A stretch of DNA of 64,000 nucleotides from Companilactobacillus zhachilii (GTDB taxonomy: Bacteria > Bacillota > Bacilli > Lactobacillales > Lactobacillaceae), in contig NZ_CP031933.2 in NCBI RefSeq assembly GCF_003606365.2, positions 868,001 to 932,000 of the forward strand, in the 5' to 3' direction. The translations under genes were made by a program, and so were the position numbers. Each line of letters begins with the position of its first letter. Position 1 is the stretch's first letter. Shown one piece after another: positions 26,415 to 34,049 of the stretch. The notes under the pieces are model-generated. The model saw nothing but the letters and a program-made list of their open reading frames with translations. It had not been told where the DNA came from and made no database searches.

Positions 26415-26894
26415 ATGGGTTCAGAAGAATTTGCAGAAGCTTGGATATTTTATTCAAAAAAAGAGGAGAACAAAGACATGACAGAAAAACGAGTATTAAA
26501 CGGTTACAGCAAGGACGTACAAGTAGATTTTAAGAAATTAAGTGAGGACTATGATTTTCCACTATATGAAATTATGGAAGACTCATTTAGACATTTACCA
26601 GCTTTACAGAATTTAATAGATGTAATTCAAGATGAAGATGATGACAAAAGATTACTTCAAGATATTGCTGATTACATTAATGGCAAAGCTAAGTTTTCTG
26701 AACAAAAATATTATATTAAAATGCCTAAAGTAAATTATCCCTATCTTATACGAGATATGGGCGGCAAATTTGATCACGCTCAATCACCTGATATATTAGG
26801 CAGTGGTGAAAATAGCTTTACTGAACAAGAAATCAAAGCTATCGATTCAAGATATATGGTATTCGCTGTGCCAGTGGAGGCAGACGATGAATAA
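26415..26894 (+). CDS. DUF1642-like phage protein
   Basis: 159 residues. The C-terminal part, EQKYYIKMPKVNYPYLIRDM through FTEQEIKAIDSRYMVFAV, is typical of DUF1642 proteins of lactic acid bacteria phages. AGGAG lies before the ATG at 26415; an alternative start at 26478 also has a GAGGAG site, so the N-terminus is uncertain. Function unknown. Confidence 0.7.
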   Translation: MGSEEFAEAWIFYSKKEENKDMTEKRVLNGYSKDVQVDFKKLSEDYDFPLYEIMEDSFRHLPALQNLIDVIQDEDDDKRLLQDIADYINGKAKFSEQKYYIKMPKVNYPYLIRDMGGKFDHAQSPDILGSGENSFTEQEIKAIDSRYMVFAVPVEADDE

Positions 26895-27264
26895 AGAAAA
26901 AGTAATAGGCATTTCAAATAGACTAAACAGCATCGTAGATGAAGCTAACAGACATCCTAATGGTAATCCGGGGCATATTACATGGAGTAAGGCGGTTTAT
27001 GCAATTGAATGTCTATCTAAAGAAGTTAATTCAAAGCCTGTTATGCCTGAAGTTTTTGATGACTTTGCAAAGAAGTTTGATTTAACGATTCAACAAGGCG
27101 AACAAAGTTTAGATGAAGCATTAAACGAAATTTATATGATGTATATGCATGGCGGTAGTAAGTTCAATGATTTAGAAGACTATATGAGAAGTCATGGAGA
27201 TGAAGAATTTTACACCAAGTGTGTCGATGCACTAGTAAATGGTTATGAGGTGGAGCATGGCTAA
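26887..27264 (+). CDS. Hypothetical phage protein, DUF1642 N-terminal-like
   Basis: 125 residues starting MNKEKVIGISNRLNSIVDEA. The segment PVMPEVFDDFAKKFDLTI and the end ALVNGYEVEHG look like the N-terminal half of DUF1642 proteins. GTGGAGG precedes the ATG at 26887, which overlaps the previous stop by eight bases. The longer frame from 26803 has no site. Confidence 0.65.
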   Translation: MNKEKVIGISNRLNSIVDEANRHPNGNPGHITWSKAVYAIECLSKEVNSKPVMPEVFDDFAKKFDLTIQQGEQSLDEALNEIYMMYMHGGSKFNDLEDYMRSHGDEEFYTKCVDALVNGYEVEHG

Positions 27265-27478
27265 ATGGGTAACGGTACGTATTAATCACGAGACAGGAAC
27301 TACATTGGAAACCTTAAAGATAAATCGAATTAAAGGGATGTATACATCTTCAATAATAATGAATATCAATTACTTCATAGCGTATGATGGTATGTTTGGA
27401 TATCAAGCTTTGGAAACTACTAAGGCTGATTATAAATTGTTAACAAGAATTTTAGAGCTACCAGAATTAAACGTTTGA
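27257..27478 (+). CDS. Hypothetical phage protein (73 aa)
   Basis: MAKWVTVRINHETGTTLETL begins a small beta-rich protein. Start at 27257 after GAGGTGGAG, with an eight-base overlap to the upstream gene, indicating coupling. No domain recognised. Confidence 0.6.
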   Translation: MAKWVTVRINHETGTTLETLKINRIKGMYTSSIIMNINYFIAYDGMFGYQALETTKADYKLLTRILELPELNV

Positions 27479-27489
27479 GAGGAAATTAA

Positions 27490-27684
27490 ATGATAATTGA
27501 TGAATTTGCAAGAAAGACCGCCGAAATACAAGAACTTTTAATGAATAATGATAAGTGCTTGTTAGAAGAGAATAAGCAATTGAAGGAACGAATTAGTAAG
27601 CAAGAACTTAATTGGAAGTTAGTTGAAGGTATTGGTTATGGGATTATTGTAAGTACAATTTTTATTAACAATTTGGATAATTAG
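27490..27684 (+). CDS. Coiled-coil protein with C-terminal hydrophobic segment (64 aa)
   Basis: An N-terminal coiled coil (EFARKTAEIQELLMNNDKCL and on to about residue 37) followed by a hydrophobic stretch VEGIGYGIIVSTIFINN. GAGAGG precedes the ATG. Possibly membrane-associated. No family recognised. Confidence 0.55.
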   Translation: MIIDEFARKTAEIQELLMNNDKCLLEENKQLKERISKQELNWKLVEGIGYGIIVSTIFINNLDN

Positions 27685-27689
27685 ACAAC

Positions 27690-27717
27690 AAAAAAGCCAC
27701 CCACAAATGTGAGCAGC
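27690..27717 (-). terminator. Leftward-facing terminator in the early region
   Basis: On the minus strand GCTGCTCACA pairs with TGTGGGTGGC using three G-U pairs and is followed by TTTTTTGTTG. Read on the plus strand the same positions become A-C or C-A mismatches, so only the leftward RNA folds well. No leftward gene is seen upstream of it, which suggests an antisense transcript. Confidence 0.5.
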
Positions 27718-27767
27718 TAATTAATTGGTTCCAGCAAATCAATTATATCACTACGGGGGCTGTATTA

Positions 27768-28220
27768 ATGGGATTATTTCCAGAACTAGACGAAGATCAA
27801 ACAATTAAAAACGTTAAATACTATTTTGAACACGAGTTTCCAAGGTTAAAGGTTCGCTCACATATGAATATTGCTTCTATACAGTCGCCCAGTTTTGATA
27901 CAGTTGGAACTTCAGGAACGACTAGAAATACGCAAGAAGACAAAATTATGGGGCAATTGTGGGCAACAGATTTGGTTAAGGCTACTTATAAAATGGTAGA
28001 GCGTATGCCAGATGGACCAGATAACCATTATTTTAAAACAATTATAAAATATTGCTTTTTGTATGGAAAAGGTAATACCGTGGCTTTAGAACAGACCGGG
28101 TATGAATCATCGAGATATTTCGAATGTAAAAGAATGGCTATGTTGTATTTCGCCGATTCATTCAGCGATTATTATGACATGGAAGTAAATGTTATGAAAA
28201 ATGAAAATAGTGGAGTTTGA
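27768..28220 (+). CDS. ArpU-family late transcriptional regulator
   Basis: 150 residues of the ArpU/RinA-like group: N-terminal LFPELDEDQTIKNVKYYFEH, C-terminal sigma-like helix-turn-helix region with TVALEQTGYESSRYFECKR. In lactic acid bacteria and enterococcal phages these proteins activate the late (packaging and morphogenesis) promoter, and this one is the last gene before the packaging module. The gene-free RNA-like block begins directly after it. Confidence 0.85.
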   Translation: MGLFPELDEDQTIKNVKYYFEHEFPRLKVRSHMNIASIQSPSFDTVGTSGTTRNTQEDKIMGQLWATDLVKATYKMVERMPDGPDNHYFKTIIKYCFLYGKGNTVALEQTGYESSRYFECKRMAMLYFADSFSDYYDMEVNVMKNENSGV

Positions 28221-28354
28221 GTGGACAAAGTCCGTAGGACATTCGGAGTGATTCTGAGTAATATTGGTATCGTAGAAAAGATTAGATATGCGGTTACTCT
28301 ACCGTTTAAAAGGAGCTCATTTGTTAGAAGAGTTATGATAACGCTCTTCATTTC

Positions 28355-28472
28355 GTGAGAACGCGTGGGCGAGTTAATAAAGACCAATTTTAGATAGACG
28401 TTCCTTCCCAGGACTTAATATTATTTTACATGCTACTTCGATTAACTTCAGGTTCAACTCCTGGTTCTCACA
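28355..28472 (+). other. tRNA-like module 1
   Basis: GTGAGAA at 28355 pairs with TTCTCAC at 28465-28471, directly after a T-arm TCAGG-TTCAACT-CCTGG whose loop has the TTCRA pattern. The middle (about 85 bases) does not form a proper anticodon arm, and total length (118) is too long for an ordinary tRNA. Hence tRNA-like, not a tRNA call. Confidence 0.55.
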
Positions 28473-28501
28473 TTGGCCGGCGGAAAACGGCCATAAAATA
28501 T

Positions 28502-28528
28502 AAAGGAAAGCCTCGTTTTTCCTTTTTG
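28502..28528 (+). terminator. Terminator-like hairpin inside the RNA block
   Basis: AAAGGAAA-GCCTCG-TTTTTCCTTTTT: eight base pairs with a following T-run. It could end a shorter RNA from the first third of the block or be a regulated internal stop. Confidence 0.6.
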
Positions 28529-28581
28529 TAAATAACATATAGTATATGAATACGGTAGCGACACTAATTCATATACAACAG

Positions 28582-28744
28582 TAGCTAGTGGCGCAAAGGG
28601 TAACGTAGTCCAGCTCTCTTAAAAGCAGAGTTCTAGATAATATCTTTGAAGGGTATTATCACGGATAGGTTTTGATTAGTTTATAAATCCCGGGAAACTA
28701 TTCAAGGAAATCCTGGTGCAAGGTTCGATTCCTTGCCTAGCTAT
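28582..28744 (+). other. tRNA-like module 2
   Basis: TAGCTAG at 28582 pairs with CTAGCTA at 28737, joined to a six-pair T-arm GCAAGG-TTCGATT-CCTTGC. After the first acceptor strand comes GTGGCGCAAAGGGTAACGT, which looks like a D-arm with the GG of its loop. About 90 extra bases with their own hairpins occupy the place of the anticodon and variable arms. Confidence 0.6.
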
Positions 28745-28918
28745 ATATGATTATGAAAACAGCCTTTTGGTAATGATCATAGTCATTAATGGTATTAACA
28801 TAGGCCTAGCCTGGTGAATACTTAATTATATTAGCCGTGAAACTTACGCCGACTATTCGTACGTTGGCTGACATCGTGATGATGAGGGGGCAGACGTGTT
28901 ACCGTTAAGGCTAATCGT

Positions 28919-28995
28919 AGTGTGATAGTTCACTAAACTGAACGGTTCTCTAAGCAGGACGGGTAAGGACGTGGGTTCGAATCCCACTCACACTA
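28919..28995 (+). other. tRNA-like module 3 (near-complete cloverleaf, six-base anticodon loop)
   Basis: 77 bases: acceptor AGTGTGA/TCACACT plus A, D-arm GTTC-ACTAAACT-GAAC, anticodon-like stem GTTCT/AGGAC with loop CTAAGC, and T-arm GTGGG-TTCGAAT-CCCAC. The D-loop lacks GG and the anticodon loop has six instead of seven bases, so no amino acid can be assigned. A search tool may call it a tRNA of undetermined type. Confidence 0.6.
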
Positions 28996-29003
28996 TATCA
29001 ATT

Positions 29004-29036
29004 AGATCAGTCAACTATGGCTGGTCTTTTTATTTT
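29004..29036 (+). terminator. Terminator at the 3' end of the structured RNA
   Basis: GATCAG, ten bases, CTGGTC and a TTTTTATTTT tail, just before the ribosome site of the HNH gene. Confidence 0.8.
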
Positions 29037-29050
29037 GGAGGAAAGCGATT

Positions 29051-29560
29051 ATGTTCGTTAGAAGATGTAAGCATAGTGGCTGTCATAACTTAGTGAGTGG
29101 TAACAGTCCATTCTGTAGCAAACACATGGCAGACCTATCAGCATATGAAGAACGTATAGCGAAGCAACGTTCACATATCAAGAGACATCAGCAAGAGTAC
29201 AATGCTACTGCTCGTGCTGCTAATGATGAACGCAAGCAACGTGACGGCTTCTATCATTCAATAGAATGGAAGCACATCCGATTGTCTGTACTTGAGCGTG
29301 ACAACTACGTTTGCCAATACTGCTATCGCTTTGGCATTGTGAGACCAGCCAATACAGTTGATCATATCGTACCAGGTCAAGTAGCACCGGAGCTTATCCG
29401 AGACACTTCTAACTTAGCTACAATCTGCCGTGAATGTCACAGGCGTAAGACAGATTGGGAACATAAGTTCTACCACACAGGATACAAAAATAATAATCAA
29501 AAAATACAAAAAGATATTTTATTAAAAGGCATTTCAGAATTGCCGAACTTTTCAAAATAG
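29051..29560 (+). CDS. HNH endonuclease of the packaging module
   Basis: 169 residues. An N-terminal zinc-ribbon-like CKHSGCHNLVSG...CSKH, then the HNH core CQYCYRFG...TVDHIVPGQ...NLATICRECHRRK. HNH proteins placed next to the small terminase assist cos cleavage in siphoviruses with 3' overhangs. GGAGGAAAG precedes the ATG at 29051. Confidence 0.93.
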   Translation: MFVRRCKHSGCHNLVSGNSPFCSKHMADLSAYEERIAKQRSHIKRHQQEYNATARAANDERKQRDGFYHSIEWKHIRLSVLERDNYVCQYCYRFGIVRPANTVDHIVPGQVAPELIRDTSNLATICRECHRRKTDWEHKFYHTGYKNNNQKIQKDILLKGISELPNFSK

Positions 29561-29640
29561 ACCCCCGCCTACTGTCTCTAGGGAGACAGCTCGCATAGTG
29601 GGCATGAGCTTTAAAAAAAGTCCGAAAATTAAACTTTTAA
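29561..29640. other. Candidate cos region
   Basis: Gene-free stretch between HNH and the small terminase. CCCCGCCTACTGTCTC-TAG-GGAGACAG followed by TAGTGGG gives nested inverted repeats, more G+C-rich than the surroundings. Location and symmetry suit a cos cleavage site; the cut position cannot be seen. Confidence 0.4.
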
Positions 29641-29656
29641 CGTAGGAGGTGAGAGT

Positions 29657-30145
29657 ATGAACCCAAGAAACGCAGGTAGAAAGCCTAATTTAGCTGTTGT
29701 AGACCCACGACATCCAGAACAAAAGGCACGTCAAACTGCCGTCAAACAAGCTAGAAAGAAGCTTAAAAAGCTACCTAGTAGAGCACCAAGCTATTTAATG
29801 CCAGAAGCTAAGAAATTGTGGAAGACATTAGTGCCACAGCTTGAATCAGTCGGATTAGTTAGCGTTTTAGATCAAACTAATCTCGAATTATTCTGCACAC
29901 AGTATGCCATGTACTTAGATGCAGTTAATAGTATTTCAGAACATGGTCAAGTTTACATGGATGAGAATGGAAATCTCAAAAAGAACCCAGCCGTTGGTAT
30001 TATTGATAATTGTTCTAAAACTTTACGCTCATTAGGTATGACTTTGGGAATTGATTTTAACTCTCACTCTCAACGTATTGGTGTAAGTGGAAATGATTCC
30101 AACGATATTGATATTCAAAAAGAATTGAAGAAGTTTGGAGGCTAG
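29657..30145 (+). CDS. Terminase small subunit, P27 family
   Basis: 162 residues. Conserved P27 pattern: MPEAKKLWKTLVPQLESVGL and LELFCTQYAMYLDAVNSI, with a C-terminal TLRSLGMTLGI. It recognises phage DNA at cos and recruits the large subunit. GGAGGTGAGAG precedes the ATG. Large terminase follows almost directly. Confidence 0.92.
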   Translation: MNPRNAGRKPNLAVVDPRHPEQKARQTAVKQARKKLKKLPSRAPSYLMPEAKKLWKTLVPQLESVGLVSVLDQTNLELFCTQYAMYLDAVNSISEHGQVYMDENGNLKKNPAVGIIDNCSKTLRSLGMTLGIDFNSHSQRIGVSGNDSNDIDIQKELKKFGG

Positions 30146-30148
30146 TTG

Positions 30149-32023
30149 ATGGACTTATCAAAAATAAAACGTAGTCAACGACCACTTGAACTTTTAAAAG
30201 AGTACCGTTCAAGAAACTTCAGTGACATTAAAGAAAAATACAAAGATGAAGGTACAAAATATGCTTTTAAAGTTTTAGATTTAGAAGTTATCTCTGGTTA
30301 CAATATGAAACTTGCAGCATACAGACAATTGAGGGACCTTCAATGTGTCGAAGACTCAACTTATAACTATCCTTATTACTATGATGTTGAAAAGTGTCAA
30401 CAAGTTTTAAACTTTGCAGATATTTGTCCAAACGTTGATACAGGAGAGCCGGTGCCTTTAATGGATTGGCAAAACTTTATACTTTGCTTAATGTTTGGCT
30501 GGCGAGAAATTAAAACAGGAAATAAACGTTATGGTTCAGTTATTATTTCTGTTGCTCGTGGACAAGGGAAAACTTATTTAATGTCTATTATTGCTTGCTA
30601 TTCTTATCTAATCGAAACTATGGGACTGGATAATCAAGATCTCATGGTTACTTCAAACATCACTGATCAAGCAAGAAAAATCTATGGCTATATTTCAACC
30701 ATGATGAACAAAATCATTGATAAGAATGTCGTATTTAATGAAGTAAAGAATAAAACCGATTTAGATGTTCAATACAATAAGGTAATTCAGCGTAAAACTA
30801 ATAATAGATTGTTACAGCTATCGGCAGAGAGTGGTAAGTTTGATTCTTACCACTTTTTGTTTGCCGTCTATGATGAAGCTGGAGAAACTAATCACTCTGT
30901 TGTTACTAGTAAAATTACATCCGGTCAAGTTAAAGTTCCTAATTCGCAGTTCACTCAAATTTCTACTGCTTATCCCGATTCTACAGTTCCTTTTAAACAA
31001 GAGGAAGATTCCATCATTAAAATTATGGAATGTGACGAACATGAAGAGGGCGACCGTAAATTAGTTTTAATTTGGGCTCAAGATAGTGAAGATGAAATGA
31101 ATGATCCTGAAACTTGGGCTAAAAGTAATCCTTTACTATTACTGCCAAGCGAACATGATAATTTGATGTCAGGCTTGAAACAGGAGCTTGATGATAAGCG
31201 CTTGTCGGGTGAAGAGTTTAGATTTGCTAATAAGAATTTAAATCTATGGCTAGACTACAAGACTAATTCATATATTGATTTAGATGATTGGGAAGCTACT
31301 ACTTCTACTACTGATTTTGATATTAAAGGTAAAGACGTATATATCGGCTTTGATGCCAGTCTTACATCCGATAACACTTCACTAACGTTCATCTTTCCTT
31401 ATAAAGAGAACGGCATGGAACGGTACCATATCATGCAGCATTCTTTTATTCCATGGAAGTTAATGGGTTCCATTTCAGCAAAGGAAAAATCAGATGGTAT
31501 TGAGTATCGTAAGTTTGCCGAACTAGGCTATTGCACAATTACTAATAATGAACGTGGACTTATTAATTTAGATCAAGTCTACACGTGGCTTATGACATTC
31601 GTAGAGAAAAATAAATTAAATGTATTGTTCTTTGGTTATGATGCTTTAAGAACCAACAATTTCACTCAAGCATTAAACGACAAGACAGACTGGAACATTA
31701 TGCCTATTAAACAAACATCATATGTTTTAACTGAATCAATTAAATACATTCAGGATAGTTTCTTCCACAGAAATATTTCTCATGAAGACGATGAAATTAT
31801 GAAGAAAGCATTAATGAATGCTGAAGTTGGTGAGAACAGAGCTGGTATTGAAATTGGAAAATCTAAGCAATCATTAAAGATTGATGTGGTTGATGCTTTA
31901 ATTGATGCGATGTATCAAGCAATGTATTACTTCAATGATATGCGAGACCGTGACGATCCACTCTCTCGATATTCTGATGATGATATTAAAAAATATTTGA
32001 ATTCAGGTAAATTTAGTTTTTAA
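30149..32023 (+). CDS. Terminase large subunit
   Basis: 624 residues. ATPase domain with Walker A SVARGQGKTYL (near 130) and Walker B FLFAVYDEAGE (near 232); nuclease domain with the acidic residues of YIGFDASLTSDNTS (near 400) and VVDALIDAMYQ at the end. Motor and nuclease for head filling. ATG at 30149 preferred over the TTG at 30146 because GGAGG lies seven bases before it. Confidence 0.95.
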   Translation: MDLSKIKRSQRPLELLKEYRSRNFSDIKEKYKDEGTKYAFKVLDLEVISGYNMKLAAYRQLRDLQCVEDSTYNYPYYYDVEKCQQVLNFADICPNVDTGEPVPLMDWQNFILCLMFGWREIKTGNKRYGSVIISVARGQGKTYLMSIIACYSYLIETMGLDNQDLMVTSNITDQARKIYGYISTMMNKIIDKNVVFNEVKNKTDLDVQYNKVIQRKTNNRLLQLSAESGKFDSYHFLFAVYDEAGETNHSVVTSKITSGQVKVPNSQFTQISTAYPDSTVPFKQEEDSIIKIMECDEHEEGDRKLVLIWAQDSEDEMNDPETWAKSNPLLLLPSEHDNLMSGLKQELDDKRLSGEEFRFANKNLNLWLDYKTNSYIDLDDWEATTSTTDFDIKGKDVYIGFDASLTSDNTSLTFIFPYKENGMERYHIMQHSFIPWKLMGSISAKEKSDGIEYRKFAELGYCTITNNERGLINLDQVYTWLMTFVEKNKLNVLFFGYDALRTNNFTQALNDKTDWNIMPIKQTSYVLTESIKYIQDSFFHRNISHEDDEIMKKALMNAEVGENRAGIEIGKSKQSLKIDVVDALIDAMYQAMYYFNDMRDRDDPLSRYSDDDIKKYLNSGKFSF

Positions 32024-32035
32024 GGAAGGAGACCA

Positions 32036-32230
32036 ATGGTTAAAAATCTAATAGCAAAACTCAATAGTTTTAAACACTGGCTTCTAATTAATTTAGACAC
32101 AGTGCTTTTTTTATTGGCAATTTTAATTGTTGATATAAATACATACCACTTTGGAACGATGATTGGTAATTATGTTTTGGGTGCCACTTTAATAATTGTT
32201 TCATTGATTTTGAATAAGCCTACTAAGTAA
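32036..32230 (+). CDS. DUF1056-like small membrane protein
   Basis: 64 residues with two membrane helices (VLFLLAILIVDINTYHFGTM; NYVLGATLIIVSLIL). Small proteins of this DUF1056 type regularly stand between terminase and portal in lactobacillus phages. Role unknown. GGAAGGAGA precedes the ATG. Confidence 0.75.
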   Translation: MVKNLIAKLNSFKHWLLINLDTVLFLLAILIVDINTYHFGTMIGNYVLGATLIIVSLILNKPTK

Positions 32231-32258
32231 CCGCCTACTATAGAAAGGAGGTGAATAA

Positions 32259-33460
32259 ATGATATTTAGATCATTAAGACCGTCTAAGGAACCTTATACA
32301 GCATTGGGCAGTGGATATACAGGATTAGGTTATTCAATTAAAGATAACAAAATTGTTTTTAATTCTGATTTGTATCTGCTAGGGATGCTTTAAAAAATTC
32401 CGATGTATTCGCAGTTGTAAATAAATTGGCAGAAGACATGGCTAGTGTACATTTCAAGACTAATAATCAATACACAAGTAAGGTTTTAACTAATCCTAGT
32501 CAATTAACTAATAGTTTTTCTTTTTGGCGCTCAATGTATGCTCAAATGTTACTTTCAGGTAATGCTTATGCATTAATCTGGGGTGATAAGTCGGGTAGAA
32601 GTGACCATTTAGAGTATTTGAGACCGTCTCAAGTAGATATTTATAAATCGGCAGATGAGACTCAACTAACCTATGATATTAATTTTCCTGATACAGAAGA
32701 ACCAGATATGAAGTCAGTTCCTGCTAGTCAAATTATTCATTTAAAAGGCGTTTCATTAGACGGTGGTTTGATTGGTATTTCGCCATTACGTGCTCTATCT
32801 AAAGAAATGCAGCTTCAAGATGCTAATAAGGGCTTGGCGTTAGGAGCGATGAAGAATGGGCTAAACATTACTGGCCTTTTAAAGATCAACAAAGGCGGAT
32901 TGCTTGAAGGTGAAACAAAAGACAGTGTTCGTAGAGCTTTCGAACAACAGGCGGAAAATGGACATATTGTTGTTCTTGACGATTTGGAGGATTATCAATC
33001 ATTAGAAGTTAATCGTGATATTTCTAAGCTGCTCTCTTCAACAGATTGGACCAGTGAACAGATAGCTAAGGTTTATGGAGTTCCTCAGGATTACTTAGGA
33101 AGCGAATCAGAACATTCAAATATTGAAATGGTAGCCATTCAGTACGCTCAAACAATTGGTCGTTATATTCGTGGAGTTGTTTCAGAATTTAAGCAGAAAT
33201 TAAATGGTGAGATTGACTACGATGTTAATGCCATTTCTGATATTGACGGGCAACAAGTTGAAAAACGTGTTAGAGGGCTTGTTACCGATAGAGTTATTGG
33301 TTATAAGACCGCTCAAAAGATTTTAATTCGTAGTAACTCTGATTTGTTGACTAAAGAGGACATCGTTTCTGGTGATGTTCCGTTTCAAGGTAGCACCATT
33401 AAATCGAAAGGAGGTGAGGATACAAATGACGAAGACAATGGAACAAAGAGCGATCAATGA
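32259..33460 (+). pseudogene. Phage portal protein (HK97 type), frameshifted near the N-terminus
   Basis: The ATG at 32259 has AAAGGAGGTG upstream and codes MIFRSLRPSKEPYTALGSGY, but stops at TAA 32391 after NSDLYLLGML. The conserved portal continuation SARDALKNSDVFAVVNKLAE reads in another frame from about 32380. One missing T in GATTTGTATCTG accounts for it. The remainder is a normal portal: SFWRSMYAQMLLSGNAYALI, GVPQDYLG. Without the missing base no complete portal can be made, so the prophage would be defective unless the base is an error. Confidence 0.85.
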
Positions 33461-34049
33461 CAGCAATTTTAAAGTTGAAAAACGTTCAGAAGACGATGAT
33501 TTTAATACACTGTCAGGATATGCAATTGTTTTTGATCAACCCAGCGAAAACTTAGGCGGATTCATTGAATACGTTGATCGTTCAGCATTAGATAATGTGG
33601 ATATGAGCAACGTACAACTGCTTTATAACCATAATATGGACAATATTTTAGCACGTGCGGATAGCAGCACTTTGTCACTTTCAGTAGATGACAGAGGGCT
33701 GTTTTTTAATGCTCAAATTCCTAAAACAACGCTTGGCAATGATGTTGCTGAAAATGTTAGAAATGGTAATTTAAAAGGCTGTAGTTTTGGCTTTACCATT
33801 GATGATGATGATTGGTCTGACTTAGATGAAGATACTGCTACAAGGCATATCACACAGATTGGCGACCTATTTGAGCTATCAATAACACCAATGCCAGCGT
33901 ACAAAGAAACATCAGTTTCAAACCGCTCTCTTTCAGAATTTGAGAGCAAAAAAAATAAGAAAGAAGATTCCAATCTAAATAATGAATTGGAACTTTTAAG
34001 AATGGAGACAGAATTATATGACAAAAGAAGAACTTCAAAAACAAATTAA
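33426..34049 (+). CDS. Prohead (head maturation) protease, HK97 family
   Basis: 207 residues. LSGYAIVFDQPSENLGGFIE, the His-containing LLYNHNMDNILAR, and the serine-containing GCSFGFTID are the usual HK97 U35 landmarks. The ATG at 33426 has GGAGGTGAGG upstream and overlaps the portal by 35 bases; the last bases overlap the capsid start. It trims the capsid scaffold. Confidence 0.92.
   Translation: MTKTMEQRAINDSNFKVEKRSEDDDFNTLSGYAIVFDQPSENLGGFIEYVDRSALDNVDMSNVQLLYNHNMDNILARADSSTLSLSVDDRGLFFNAQIPKTTLGNDVAENVRNGNLKGCSFGFTIDDDDWSDLDEDTATRHITQIGDLFELSITPMPAYKETSVSNRSLSEFESKKNKKEDSNLNNELELLRMETELYDKRRTSKTN

Larger units (their letters stand above)
28225..29036 (+). ncRNA. Giant structured phage RNA candidate (GOLLD/ROOL-like)
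   Basis: About 810 bases without a plausible gene between the late regulator and HNH. Many local and long-range stems can be read off: GGAC/GTCC and GAAGAG/CTCTTC near the start; GTATATGAAT/ATTCATATAC (28543-28575); GATAATA/TATTATC; a long stem GGAT-TTGATTAGTTT/AAACTATTCAA-ATCC; GTATT-AGGC/GCCT-AATAC; ATTAGCC (28829) with GGCTAAT (28908). Three tRNA-like acceptor/T-arm modules are embedded. It ends in a terminator at 29004. GOLLD and ROOL RNAs are phage-borne, of this size and associated with tRNAs; family assignment is inference. An internal terminator-like hairpin at 28502-28528 could split it into two RNAs. Confidence 0.62.

Noticed and set aside
28172..28387. 71-codon leftward ORF at the ArpU end
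   Set aside because: It overlaps ArpU and the structured RNA stems, without a ribosome site.
28355..28995. Calling three ordinary tRNA genes
   Set aside because: Only acceptor and T-arms are convincing; two modules are far too long and the third has a six-base anticodon loop.
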